From: QALR01 sp045646925 | GTDB lineage: Bacteria > Bacillota > Clostridia > Oscillospirales > CAG-272 | Reading direction: 5' to 3' | NCBI GenBank assembly: GCA_045646925.1 | Contig: JAZRLQ010000047.1 | Coordinates: 11,036 to 75,035, forward strand | Length of the DNA stretch: 64,000 nucleotides | In this document: one piece after another, positions 31,175-39,899 of the stretch | Layout: each line of letters opens with the position of its first letter | Position numbering within the stretch: the first letter of the stretch is position 1 | The notes under the pieces: model-generated | Seen by the model: only the letters and a program-made list of their open reading frames with translations | What the model was told of the DNA's origin: nothing | Database searches by the model: none | Translations under genes and position numbers: made by a program

Positions 31175-31780
31175 ATGAAGCCGAATCTTACCGAAAAAGA
31201 AAATGACGTTTATCGTTATATTTGTGAATCCACCGAATTGAACGGATATTCTCCTTCCGTGCGCGATATTCAAATGGCTCTCGGTATTAAAAGCACCGCA
31301 ACGGTGCATTCTTATCTCAATAAATTGGAAGCAAAAGGATATATTCAGAAGGCTCAGGGAAAGAGCAGAACACTTCGGGTGGAAACCTGTCCGACGTTCC
31401 CGAATTCCACGAGCATTCCGATCTTGGGGCAGGTTGCCGCGGGATTTCCGATTCTCGCGCAGGAAAATTGCGAGGGATATATTGAGTTTTGTCCGCCCAA
31501 GAGCGCGCTTCGCGGAGAGCTTTTTGCTTTGAAGGTAAAAGGCGAAAGCATGATCGAGGCGGGGATTCTGAATGGGGATTACGTGATCGTCAATCGGACG
31601 AATTACGTTGATAACGGCGATATCGCAGTGGTTTTGATCGGTGACGAGGCGACCGTGAAGACCTTCTACCGCGAAGACGGTTATTTCAGACTTCAACCCG
31701 AAAATCGTGATATGGAACCCATTATTACAAAGGAAGTCTATATTCTCGGAAAGGTGATTGCGAATATTCGCTATTATTGA
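31175..31780 (+). CDS. lexA: LexA repressor
   Basis: 201 residues. A winged helix-turn-helix (about 1-65, with GYSPSVRDIQ) is joined to a self-cleaving S24 peptidase domain. The cleavage site is Ala89-Gly90 (QVAAGFP), the nucleophile Ser125 (GESMIE) and the general base Lys162 (ATVKTF). LexA represses SOS genes until RecA-ssDNA triggers its cleavage. The ATG at 31175 follows GGAAGGA. It lies seven bases before the next gene, so both are probably in one transcript. Confidence 0.95.
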   Translation: MKPNLTEKENDVYRYICESTELNGYSPSVRDIQMALGIKSTATVHSYLNKLEAKGYIQKAQGKSRTLRVETCPTFPNSTSIPILGQVAAGFPILAQENCEGYIEFCPPKSALRGELFALKVKGESMIEAGILNGDYVIVNRTNYVDNGDIAVVLIGDEATVKTFYREDGYFRLQPENRDMEPIITKEVYILGKVIANIRYY

Positions 31781-31786
31781 TACGTT

Positions 31787-32608
31787 ATGGGGAAAAAGAT
31801 ATTATGCTCTACCGGAACGATCGTCGGAAGAGCAAACGGATTCGATCATACGCTGATCGCCCGTTACGCCGACTCCATTTGCGCTGACGGCTATGAATTG
31901 ATGATGTTGAAGGCGTATTACGGTCGTTTGGCGGAGATCTGCCGCATGCTGTCGCGCACCTCGCTGCCCGTATATACCATTCATTTTGAAAAGGATATTA
32001 CCGCTTTGCTTGGCCTTGGCGATGAAGAAGACCGAAAAGAAAGCTTGCGCTTGTTTACGGAAAATGCGGACATGGCGCAGGCTATCGGCGCAAAAGCCGC
32101 GGTATTTCATCTTTGGGACGGGCGTTTTCTGCCCGAAAGGCTACAAAAAAGCATAGATCTTCTGGAAACGTTATACGAGATCTGTGATCGTCGGTCGGTT
32201 GAATTGCTGGTGGAAAACGTGCCGTGCAAGACGTCGCCATACAGTTCCGTTTTGGAAATTGCGCAGAGATATCCGAGCTCGCGGTTTACGTTCGATACCA
32301 GACACGCTGATTTTATCGGAGAAACGAATCTCTTCTTCGAGAGCGAGATATGGAAGAAGCGGATCGGACATATTCACGTCAGCGATCATTGCGGTACGAC
32401 CGCGCCCGGTATGTGGGGCGTGACGCGTCCCATTGTCCATCCGGGTGAAGGCAAAATCGATTTTGATCGTTTGTTTGAAGCTATGCCGTGGTTTGATGGT
32501 GATACGGTCACTCTGGAATCGCCGGTCATGCTCCCCGACGGTACGCACGATCTGGAGAAATTGAATGCGACACTCTCGTTCTTGCGGAGCAAAATGACGA
32601 AATATTAA
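31787..32608 (+). CDS. sugar phosphate isomerase/epimerase-like TIM barrel protein
   Basis: 273 residues with the AP endonuclease 2 / xylose isomerase-like TIM-barrel pattern. Metal-ligand-like motifs are seen at strand ends: HFEKD, FHLWDG, LLVENVP (Glu), FDTRHADF, IGHIHVSD, and VTLESPV near the end. Such proteins act on sugars or cyclitols, or on DNA as endonuclease IV. Its position directly behind lexA would suit a DNA-repair role, but the length and motifs fit the YcjR/IolE type equally well, so I leave the function open. The ATG lies seven bases after the lexA stop and shows no strong binding site. Confidence 0.7.
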   Translation: MGKKILCSTGTIVGRANGFDHTLIARYADSICADGYELMMLKAYYGRLAEICRMLSRTSLPVYTIHFEKDITALLGLGDEEDRKESLRLFTENADMAQAIGAKAAVFHLWDGRFLPERLQKSIDLLETLYEICDRRSVELLVENVPCKTSPYSSVLEIAQRYPSSRFTFDTRHADFIGETNLFFESEIWKKRIGHIHVSDHCGTTAPGMWGVTRPIVHPGEGKIDFDRLFEAMPWFDGDTVTLESPVMLPDGTHDLEKLNATLSFLRSKMTKY

Positions 32609-32655
32609 AAATCTGTGAAGATTTGCCTTCGTCTTTGTTATTTGATCAAAAAAGG

Positions 32656-32684
32656 TTGAATTTATATCGATCTTGTGATATGAT
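32656..32684 (+). promoter_or_regulatory. promoter of the FKBP lipoprotein gene
   Basis: TTGAAT (32656-32661), 17 bases, TATGAT (32679-32684). The 100-base leader can form an imperfect CGGCT/AGCCG-type hairpin at about 32729-32764. Confidence 0.7.
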
Positions 32685-32786
32685 ATATCGGTACGGCAAA
32701 ACCTATAAAATTGAAAAGATGATGCCGGCTCCTTTGACGTTGTATCAAAAAGAGCAAAGCCGATAGAAGAAAGGAATCATAAAGGC

Positions 32787-34199
32787 ATGAAAAAATTAGT
32801 TTGTTTGTTGCTCACGGTATTGATGTGCGCGACATTGTTTGCGGGATGCGGAAAATTCGATATGGAAAACGCAGACGTTTCCGAATACGTGACTCTTTGC
32901 GACATTTCCGATATTCCGTATGAGGATCTTGTCAAAGCATACGAGGAGTACAGAAAATTTCTCTCTGAAGATATGACCTCCTGCGCACTTTCCGAGGGCT
33001 ATCAGATAGATTTCCTTGTGAAAGCAGAGCTTCTTGACGCAGAGGGAAAGGTTGCTTCGACCGTTGACGCATGGACGCACAATACGGACAGCGATATGGT
33101 GAAGGGCTATGACGTTTATCGCAATCCCTCGGATTTCGATTATGCGCTCGTTTATAGCGTGACCGACGCAAGTCAGTCCTCTTCTACCGCCAGAACCGTT
33201 GAGATCGGAAAAGATTTTTCCTTCACCATGACTTTGGATAAGGATTACGAGGATGCGGATCTTGCGGGCAAGACTGTGAAATTTACGGTCAACGTAAAGA
33301 AAGCGCTTCCCGCCGTATATCCCGACAGTTATATTGCCGAAAGACTCAATTCCTTTTTCACAAAGGTGAAGACCTCCAAAAACACGATCGAGCTTGGCGA
33401 CACTGTTACCATCGACTTCAAGGGTGTGATCGACGATCAAGTCTTCGAAGGCGGAACCGGAACGAATTATATGTTCGTTGCGGGAGACAGCAATTTGCTT
33501 CCCGAATTTGAAAATCAGTTGATCGGACATTCCTTGAATGAAAAATTCTCCATTACCGTGACATTCCCCGAGGATTACGGCGCAACGGAGCTTGCCGGCA
33601 AGGAAGCGGTATTTGCGATCACGGTCAAGGATATTTATAACGATCTTCAGCTGATCCGAGACAATACCACTTACGAGACGATGTGGGAGCTGAAATATGC
33701 GCTTCGCGTGGAAAGCTATATTTCGTACGCATTGGTCACTTATATCGAAGAGAAGTCCACGTTGATCGAGTATCCCGAAAAGCTTCTGAAAACGTTCGAA
33801 AAGATCTTCAAATCTTACGTTGCCCGCGACGTTGCGGAAACCGTTCTCGCATATGCGGAGCAGGGCTATTCTTATACGAAAAAAGAAATGAAGAAGATCC
33901 TGTATCCCGACGGCAGTGACAAGACCTATATTGAAGGCGGCTCTAAGGCGGCGGCATACAGCTATCTGATCGCCGTTGCGATCCAGCGAGAATTGGGTTT
34001 GTCCTACACGGATCTGAATTACGAAAGCGATCTGAAGCTGATCGCCGAAGAATATACCGAATATTACGGTGAAACACACACTGTGGACGATATCGAATCG
34101 CTCTACGGCGAAGAGGTTCTTCGCACGTCGTTTCTCGTTGCGTTCGTAACGGAAAAATTGACGGAAAGAATCTCCGGCGCACCTGAAATTCCGGGTTGA
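32787..34199 (+). CDS. lipoprotein with FKBP-type peptidyl-prolyl isomerase domain
   Basis: 470 residues. The signal peptide ends in lipobox LFAGC with Cys21, so the mature protein is anchored outside the membrane. An FKBP domain lies at about 203-284 (GDTVTIDFKGVIDDQVFEGG, then LLPEFENQLIGHSL), organised as in trigger factor. A second, partial FKBP-like segment is at about 140-175. The C-terminal 185 residues are helical, like the chaperone arms of trigger factor or SurA. It probably assists folding of exported proteins, comparable to PrsA. It is transcribed alone from a good promoter. AAAGGAATC precedes the ATG. Confidence 0.82.
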   Translation: MKKLVCLLLTVLMCATLFAGCGKFDMENADVSEYVTLCDISDIPYEDLVKAYEEYRKFLSEDMTSCALSEGYQIDFLVKAELLDAEGKVASTVDAWTHNTDSDMVKGYDVYRNPSDFDYALVYSVTDASQSSSTARTVEIGKDFSFTMTLDKDYEDADLAGKTVKFTVNVKKALPAVYPDSYIAERLNSFFTKVKTSKNTIELGDTVTIDFKGVIDDQVFEGGTGTNYMFVAGDSNLLPEFENQLIGHSLNEKFSITVTFPEDYGATELAGKEAVFAITVKDIYNDLQLIRDNTTYETMWELKYALRVESYISYALVTYIEEKSTLIEYPEKLLKTFEKIFKSYVARDVAETVLAYAEQGYSYTKKEMKKILYPDGSDKTYIEGGSKAAAYSYLIAVAIQRELGLSYTDLNYESDLKLIAEEYTEYYGETHTVDDIESLYGEEVLRTSFLVAFVTEKLTERISGAPEIPG

Positions 34200-34222
34200 A
34201 CCTATAGCATTGATTGAAAGCA

Positions 34223-34265
34223 AAAGAACAGACATAAAGGCGCGAAACTTTTTTGTCTGTTCTTT
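34223..34265. other. stem-loop between the FKBP lipoprotein and TSUP genes
   Basis: AAAGAACAGACA (34223-34234) pairs perfectly with TGTCTGTTCTTT (34254-34265). The T run lies in the loop rather than after the stem, so its efficiency as a terminator is unclear. The arm sequence recurs in the terminator at 60718-60760. Confidence 0.5.
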
Positions 34266-34290
34266 CGTATACAGAGAAGGGGAATGACTT

Positions 34291-35073
34291 ATGAACGAAT
34301 TTTTCATTAAATTGCTCGTTTGCTTTGCGGCAGGTATGGGGGCGGGAATCGGCACGGGACTTTCCGGACTTTCTGCAGCGGCAATTATCTCTCCTATGCT
34401 GATTACTTTTTTGGGTATGGATTCTTATATGGCGGTTGGTATCGCGCTTGCTTCCGACGTGTTGGCTTCTGCGATCTCTGCGTATACGTATGGAAAAAAT
34501 GATAACCTCGATATCAAAAACGGCAGGATCATGCTGGTTACCGTGCTTATTTTTACTATGTTCGGCAGTTATGCGGGAACCTATATTCCGCAGAATACGA
34601 TGGGCTCGCTTTCTCTGATTATGACGACTGTTCTGGGTATCAAATTCATTTTCAAGCCCGTCATGACAACGAAGGAGTTTAATGCGAACAAGGAGCCGTG
34701 GGTCAAGGTTCTCCAATCCATTTTCTGCGGTATCGTGATCGGATTTATTTGCGGCTTCGTCGGAGCGGGCGGAGGCATGATGATGCTTCTGATCTTGACG
34801 AGCATTCTCGGATACGAGCTGAAGACGGCTGTGGGTACGAGTACGTTTATCATGGCGTTCACCGCCTTCGTCGGCTCTTGCTCGCACTTTATGTTCATGG
34901 AAGATCCTGTCGATATGGGCGCGCTTTTCTGGTGCGTGGTCTTTACGTTTATCGGCGCGCAGGTCAGCGCCAAATTTGCAAATAAGGCTTCCCCCGTTAC
35001 ACTGAACCGAGTGACCGGCTTTGTGCTGACGTTATTGGGCTTGCTGATGTTTGCCGTAAAGGGACTTACATAA
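34291..35073 (+). CDS. TSUP (TauE/SafE) family permease
   Basis: 260 residues with about eight membrane segments in two related halves. The first half contains GIGTGLSGLSAAAIISP, the second FVGAGGGMMMLLIL, the repeated Gly-rich signature of the family. TSUP proteins export or import small sulfonates, sulfite or other organic anions; the substrate is unknown here. GAAGGGG precedes the ATG, and a good terminator follows at 35083-35113. Confidence 0.85.
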   Translation: MNEFFIKLLVCFAAGMGAGIGTGLSGLSAAAIISPMLITFLGMDSYMAVGIALASDVLASAISAYTYGKNDNLDIKNGRIMLVTVLIFTMFGSYAGTYIPQNTMGSLSLIMTTVLGIKFIFKPVMTTKEFNANKEPWVKVLQSIFCGIVIGFICGFVGAGGGMMMLLILTSILGYELKTAVGTSTFIMAFTAFVGSCSHFMFMEDPVDMGALFWCVVFTFIGAQVSAKFANKASPVTLNRVTGFVLTLLGLLMFAVKGLT

Positions 35074-35082
35074 ATGGTTTGG

Positions 35083-35113
35083 ATAAAAAGGCGGCGTGAA
35101 ACCGCCTTTTTAT
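35083..35113 (+). terminator. terminator after the TSUP gene
   Basis: ATAAAAAGGCGG (35083-35094) pairs with CCGCCTTTTTAT (35102-35113) around a seven-base loop. Confidence 0.8.
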
Positions 35114-35181
35114 ATTCCGCAGACGTTTGCAGAAAAAATCCGAAAATGTTGATATTTTCAAATTTTATTTTGATAAAAGTA

Positions 35182-35210
35182 TGGAAAAAGGAAAAAGTTT
35201 GTGATATAAT
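35182..35210 (+). promoter_or_regulatory. promoter of lon
   Basis: TGGAAA (35182-35187), 17 bases, TATAAT (35205-35210). No CIRCE or CtsR-type repeat is visible around it. Confidence 0.6.
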
Positions 35211-35266
35211 ATTTAAATAAAGTTTTTGATACTATTTTTGATAATTCTGTTCCATGGAGGGACTTC

Positions 35267-35362
35267 ATGGAATATGATCATAGAAATCGGTTTGTTCCGA
35301 TGAAACGGCGAAAGGATAACACAAATAATTTATGGTTACGACCGAATCAATCAAAAAAATGA
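35267..35362 (+). CDS. possible 31-residue leader peptide overlapping the lon start
   Basis: An ATG at 35267 with GGAGG seven bases upstream opens a 31-codon frame (MEYDHRNRFVPMKRRKDN...) that ends with TGA at 35360-35362. That stop lies 28 bases inside lon, in another frame. This is the best ribosome binding site in the region, while lon's own ATG (35332) lacks one at normal spacing. The frame ends TCA AAA AAA TGA. A -1 shift on the A run would enter the lon frame exactly at its tenth codon. It could be a coupling leader, a frameshift product, or the true lon N-terminus if the A run is miscounted in the assembly. Confidence 0.45.
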   Translation: MEYDHRNRFVPMKRRKDNTNNLWLRPNQSKK

Positions 35363-37677
35363 CAATGCCTTGCGCGATCATGCGCAATTTAGTTGCATTT
35401 CCGAGCATTCCCATGACGATTGATATGGATAAGGGACCCGCAAAGCGTATTTTTGAAAATGCAATCAAGGAAAATTCCCCCGTCTTTATTATTTGCCAGA
35501 AGGACCCGATGAAAGAGGTCACTGATATCAGTGACGTGTATTCCGTTGGTGTTACGGCAAAGATCAAACAGACTGTGAAAACACAAAGCGGCGTTTTCCG
35601 TGTGATCGTGGAACCGCTTGCTCGAGCTGTTATTACAGCTTTTACAGACGATAAATTTACTCACGCTGAAATTTTTGAGAAAAATTCGGATAGCGAAGAG
35701 TCCGAGCTTCGCTCCCGCGCATTGCTTCGTGAGATCAAAGGCGTGATCCACGATTTTATGAAGCTTGCTCCCGCATTTTCCAAAGAATTCTGGATGCTTT
35801 TCGATACGATCAGAGATCTTGGCACAGCTTGCGATTTTGCGGCGGGCAATCTGATTCCTGAGCCTTGGGATAAGCAGCTGATTCTGGAGGAGTTTTCTCC
35901 TTGTGCGCGCGCGGCAAAGCTTCTGAACCTTTTGGAAGCGGAACGCGCAGTTCTTGAAGAAAGAGCGCATATTAAAAAAGAAGTTGACGATCGCATGAAG
36001 AAAAATCAACGCGATTACTACTTGCGCGAACAGCTGAAGGTGATTCACGAGGAGCTCGGCGACGCAGATGAATACGACGATGAAGATCTGCGCGAATATA
36101 TGGAGCGACTGGAAAAGGGAAATTATCCCGAAAACGTCAAAACGGCTTTGACGAAGGAGATCAAGAGGCTTTCCCGTATGCCTTTCGGCTCTGCCGAAAA
36201 CACGGTGCTTCGCAATTACATAGAAATCTGTCTGGAGATCCCGTATCTTTTGAAGACGGAAGAAAGACTGGATATTGCAGAGGTGCAGAAAATTCTGGAC
36301 GATGATCACGAAGGCTTGACGAAGGTCAAGGAAAGAATCATCGAATATCTGGCGGCTTTGAAACTGAGCCCCGATCTGAGAGGACAGATCATTTGTCTCG
36401 TCGGCCCTCCCGGCACGGGTAAGACATCCATTGCGATCTCCATCGCAAAGGCGACCAATCGAAAATTCGTCCGCGTATCGCTCGGCGGTGTTCATGACGA
36501 ATCGGAGATCCGCGGTCACAGAAAGACCTATATCGGCTCCATGCCCGGACGAATCGTAAACGCTTTGATCGAAGCGAAAGCGAATAACCCCTTGATCCTT
36601 TTCGATGAGATCGATAAAATGGCTCACGATATGCGCGGAGATCCCGCGTCTGCCATGCTCGAGGTTCTTGACAGAGAGCAAAACAAGACGTTCCGCGACA
36701 ATTTCGTGGAATTGCCGATCGATCTTTCCAATTGTATGTTTATTACGACGGCGAACAGTCTGGAAACGATCCAGCGTCCTTTGCTTGACCGTATGGAGAT
36801 CATCGATCTTCACGCCTATACCAGACCTGAAAAATTCGCCATTGCGCGTCACCATCTGATCGCAAAGCAGATGAAGAAGCACGGTCTTCTTGCCCGTATG
36901 TTCAAGATGGATGATGAATCCATTTACGAGCTGATCGATTGCTATACAAAGGAAGCGGGCGTTCGCGGTCTTGAGCGTTGCATTGAAAAGTGCTGTCGTC
37001 GCGCGGCAAAGCAGATCGCTTGCGAAGAAAAGAAGAGCATTCGTATCACTCCCAAAAATCTCGCTACCTACGTAGGAGAACAAAAGCTGATCCGCGAACG
37101 CGTTTCCGACACCAATGAAGTCGGTATCGTCAACGGTATGGCTTGGACGGAGCTTGGCGGCGATCTTCTCCAGATCGAAGCGATGGCTCTTCCCGGATCG
37201 GGTAAATTGGAGCTTACGGGTTCACTCGGCGACGTTATGAAGGAATCCGCGAAGGCTGCGATCAGTTATATCAGAAGTCAATCCGATCGACTCGGTATCG
37301 ATTCCGACTTCTATAAAAATAAAGATATTCATATTCATGTTCCCGAGGGCGCAGTTCCGAAGGACGGACCCTCCGCGGGCGTTACTATGGTGAGCGCTCT
37401 TGTCAGCGAGCTGACGGGAATCCCCGCAAGATCCGACGTTGCGATGACGGGTGAGATCTCTCTTCACGGTAAGGTCATGGCGATCGGCGGTCTTCGCGAA
37501 AAGACGATGGCGGCTTATCTCGCGGGTGTCAAGACGATTCTGATCCCGAAGGACAATGAGAAGGATATCGCAGAGCTTGCAGATGAAGTCAAGGAAAACG
37601 TGACGATCATTCCCGTAAAAAGAGTGGAAGAGGTTCTCGCGGTTATTCTTGAGAGAAATCCCTTTGACAAGGAATGA
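35332..37677 (+). CDS. lon: ATP-dependent protease La
   Basis: 781 residues. An N-terminal substrate-binding domain (about 10-200) and coiled coil (200-240) lead to an AAA+ module with Walker A GPPGTGKT (358-365) and a Walker B ending LFDEIDKM. The protease domain has catalytic Ser681 (PKDGPSAGV) and Lys724 (GLREKTMAA). Lon degrades damaged and regulatory proteins in the cytoplasm. It is followed by engB after 12 bases, the usual Firmicute order. The start is uncertain: the ATG at 35332 has AAAGGA only about 16 bases upstream, and a well-initiated small frame overlaps it (35267-35362). Confidence 0.94.
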   Translation: MVTTESIKKMTMPCAIMRNLVAFPSIPMTIDMDKGPAKRIFENAIKENSPVFIICQKDPMKEVTDISDVYSVGVTAKIKQTVKTQSGVFRVIVEPLARAVITAFTDDKFTHAEIFEKNSDSEESELRSRALLREIKGVIHDFMKLAPAFSKEFWMLFDTIRDLGTACDFAAGNLIPEPWDKQLILEEFSPCARAAKLLNLLEAERAVLEERAHIKKEVDDRMKKNQRDYYLREQLKVIHEELGDADEYDDEDLREYMERLEKGNYPENVKTALTKEIKRLSRMPFGSAENTVLRNYIEICLEIPYLLKTEERLDIAEVQKILDDDHEGLTKVKERIIEYLAALKLSPDLRGQIICLVGPPGTGKTSIAISIAKATNRKFVRVSLGGVHDESEIRGHRKTYIGSMPGRIVNALIEAKANNPLILFDEIDKMAHDMRGDPASAMLEVLDREQNKTFRDNFVELPIDLSNCMFITTANSLETIQRPLLDRMEIIDLHAYTRPEKFAIARHHLIAKQMKKHGLLARMFKMDDESIYELIDCYTKEAGVRGLERCIEKCCRRAAKQIACEEKKSIRITPKNLATYVGEQKLIRERVSDTNEVGIVNGMAWTELGGDLLQIEAMALPGSGKLELTGSLGDVMKESAKAAISYIRSQSDRLGIDSDFYKNKDIHIHVPEGAVPKDGPSAGVTMVSALVSELTGIPARSDVAMTGEISLHGKVMAIGGLREKTMAAYLAGVKTILIPKDNEKDIAELADEVKENVTIIPVKRVEEVLAVILERNPFDKE

Positions 37678-37689
37678 GGTGGAACGGTT

Positions 37690-38289
37690 ATGCTGAATAC
37701 TCAAAATGTCGTTTTGAAAATGACGGCGGGCAGAAAAGATCAGTTCCCGCGTGACGGAAAGGTGCAGATCGCGCTTTCCGGACGTTCCAACGTCGGAAAA
37801 AGCTCACTCATCAATACGGTGCTGGGCAGAAAAAGCTTCGCGCGTACGAGCGCACAGCCCGGCAAGACGATCACGATCAATTTTTACGAGGTGGACAAAA
37901 AGCTCTATCTCGTTGACCTCCCCGGCTACGGATACGCCAGACGCTCTGCGGACTCCAGACGTGTTTGGGCGAGTCTGACCAACGATTATTTGGAGTCGGG
38001 CAATATGCAGATCGTTTTTCAGCTGATCGATCTGAAGGTCGGTCCGACAGAAGACGATTATATGATGATTGAATGGCTCAACGCCAACAAGGTCCCCTAT
38101 ATCGTCGTCGCTACGAAGGCGGATAAATTGAATACCACGAACAGAAATGCGAATTTTGCTGCGCTCTCCGAGCATCCGCTTCTGAATCCTCCGTACGCCG
38201 ACGAGAAGATACCCGTAATTATGTTTTCCGCACAAACGGGCATGGGAAAAAATGACATCCTTGCAATTCTTTCCGAGAATGTAAAATAA
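37690..38289 (+). CDS. engB: ribosome biogenesis GTP-binding protein EngB/YsxC
   Basis: 199 residues, full length. GTPase motifs are G1 GRSNVGKSS (31-39), the G2 region GKTITINFYEV, G3 DLPGYG, and G4 TKADK. It assists late 50S ribosome assembly. The ATG has GAGGTGGA upstream and the gene follows lon closely, so both are in one operon. Confidence 0.94.
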   Translation: MLNTQNVVLKMTAGRKDQFPRDGKVQIALSGRSNVGKSSLINTVLGRKSFARTSAQPGKTITINFYEVDKKLYLVDLPGYGYARRSADSRRVWASLTNDYLESGNMQIVFQLIDLKVGPTEDDYMMIEWLNANKVPYIVVATKADKLNTTNRNANFAALSEHPLLNPPYADEKIPVIMFSAQTGMGKNDILAILSENVK

Positions 38290-38312
38290 ACGGTAAGAAA
38301 GGATTTTTGATC

Positions 38313-39047
38313 ATGAATTTCAGTGCGAATGAAATCGTTTCTCTGCTTTTGATGATTCCTTGCGTGCTTCTGACGCTTGCAGTCCACGAATGTGCGCACG
38401 GTTGGGCTTCATACCAGTTGGGAGATCCGACGGCGCGAAACCTCGGAAGATTGACGCTCAATCCCATCAAGCATATCGACCCGATCGGTTTTTTATGCAT
38501 GGTATTGTTCCGTTTCGGTTGGGCAAAGCCCGTTCCCGTCAACGCCAGATACTACAAAAAGCCGAGAAGAGACATGGCTTTGGTTGCGGCGGCAGGCCCC
38601 GCTTCCAATCTGATTATGATGTTTCTGTCGATGTTTTTCGTTCATTTCTCATATTTCGTATATGAGTTGGCGGCGGATCAAGCTTATTCCTTTGCGTATT
38701 TTTGGAATCTTTGGTCCGGCGTCGTAGAGCTTCCGTTTCCCGAAGCGGTTGGCGCAAAGCTGATGTATCTCTGGTTTACGTTGCTTATGAATCTTGCTAT
38801 TCTGAACGCGAGCCTTGCGGTATTCAATCTTTTGCCGATCCCGCCGCTCGACGGCTCTCGTATCGCATTCATTTTCTTGCCGGTCAGATTCTATTTCGGC
38901 ATTATGCGTTATGAGAGGATCATTCAGATCGCAATGTTTGCGCTTCTGTTTCTGGGTGTGTTTGACGACATTCTCGTGACGGTAACGGAAGCGATTTTGA
39001 ACGGAACGTTATGGCTCGTGGAATTGATCCCCATTTTTCAATTTTAG
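38313..39047 (+). CDS. site-2 protease family (M50) membrane metalloprotease
   Basis: 244 residues. The zinc motif HECAH (25-29) lies in the first membrane helix and the third ligand region NLLPIPPLDGSR in a later helix; four to five other hydrophobic segments are present. The short, PDZ-less form with this N-terminal HExxH is the YwhC-like group of intramembrane proteases, whose substrates are mostly unknown. I chose the ATG at 38313 (AAAGGA nine bases upstream) over a TTG two codons earlier. It lies 23 bases after engB and 42 before scpA, in a continuous transcript. Confidence 0.87.
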   Translation: MNFSANEIVSLLLMIPCVLLTLAVHECAHGWASYQLGDPTARNLGRLTLNPIKHIDPIGFLCMVLFRFGWAKPVPVNARYYKKPRRDMALVAAAGPASNLIMMFLSMFFVHFSYFVYELAADQAYSFAYFWNLWSGVVELPFPEAVGAKLMYLWFTLLMNLAILNASLAVFNLLPIPPLDGSRIAFIFLPVRFYFGIMRYERIIQIAMFALLFLGVFDDILVTVTEAILNGTLWLVELIPIFQF

Positions 39048-39089
39048 TGATTACAGATAATAAATCGGCGTTTTGCCGTGGAGGAGCTT

Positions 39090-39842
39090 TTGGAACAGCT
39101 TGTTTTCAAAATTGAAGTATACGAAGGACCTCTCGATCTTCTTCTTTCTTTGATCGCCAAGCATAAGATGGATATCAAGGATATCAAGATCTCCTTGATC
39201 TTTGAGCAATATATGGCGTACGTGGAGACCTTGCAACAGATGGATATGGAGGTTGCGGGAGAATTCATTACCATGGCGTCGGAGCTTATGCTGATCAAGA
39301 GCAAAATGCTCCTTCCCAAACAAGAAAAAGACCCCAGAGAAGAGCTTGTCCGCGTTCTGATGGAATATAAAAGCGCAAAAGACGCGGCAAGATGGCTCTC
39401 TGAGCAAGAAAAAAATTATGCGGGCAGATTTGAAAAGGATACAGACGATATCAAGCCAGATAAAGCGATTCTGGATCAGATGGATATCCATATCCTTTCC
39501 AAAGCGCTTGAACGTATGCTTTTGCGTATGGGCGAGCGTCAGGAAGAAAAGAAGGACGATCCAATCGAAAAGATCCATCCGATCATCAAAAAACAGATCG
39601 TTCCCGTTTCCGTCAAGATCATTTCCGTTCTTCGTCTCCTGTATCGCAGAGGAACGGTGCATTTCGAGGAGCTTTTTGAAAATGCGAAAAGCCGATCGGA
39701 GATCGTGGCTACCTTCTATGCGACTCTCGAGCTTCTCAAATCCGGTCGTCTCTCACTGATGAAGGCGGTCGGCGATCTGACGAATTCCAACGTGATACTG
39801 GAATTGAATATGCATCACAACCGAGAAAAAGCGCAAAATTAA
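39090..39842 (+). CDS. scpA: segregation and condensation protein A
   Basis: 250 residues. The ScpA/kleisin N-terminus (FKIEVYEGPLDLLLSLIAKHKMD) binds the SMC neck, and the C-terminal winged helix binds the SMC head. Together with ScpB and SMC it forms the bacterial condensin. I chose TTG at 39090 because GGAGG ends five bases upstream; the in-frame GTG at 39078 is the alternative and would add four residues. scpB follows after 57 bases, with a small CCGCAC/GTGCGG hairpin between. Confidence 0.92.
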   Translation: MEQLVFKIEVYEGPLDLLLSLIAKHKMDIKDIKISLIFEQYMAYVETLQQMDMEVAGEFITMASELMLIKSKMLLPKQEKDPREELVRVLMEYKSAKDAARWLSEQEKNYAGRFEKDTDDIKPDKAILDQMDIHILSKALERMLLRMGERQEEKKDDPIEKIHPIIKKQIVPVSVKIISVLRLLYRRGTVHFEELFENAKSRSEIVATFYATLELLKSGRLSLMKAVGDLTNSNVILELNMHHNREKAQN

Positions 39843-39899
39843 ATTTTCATATTTCACTCCGCACGGTGCGGCAAAAAAATACTGAAGAAAGGAAAAGTT

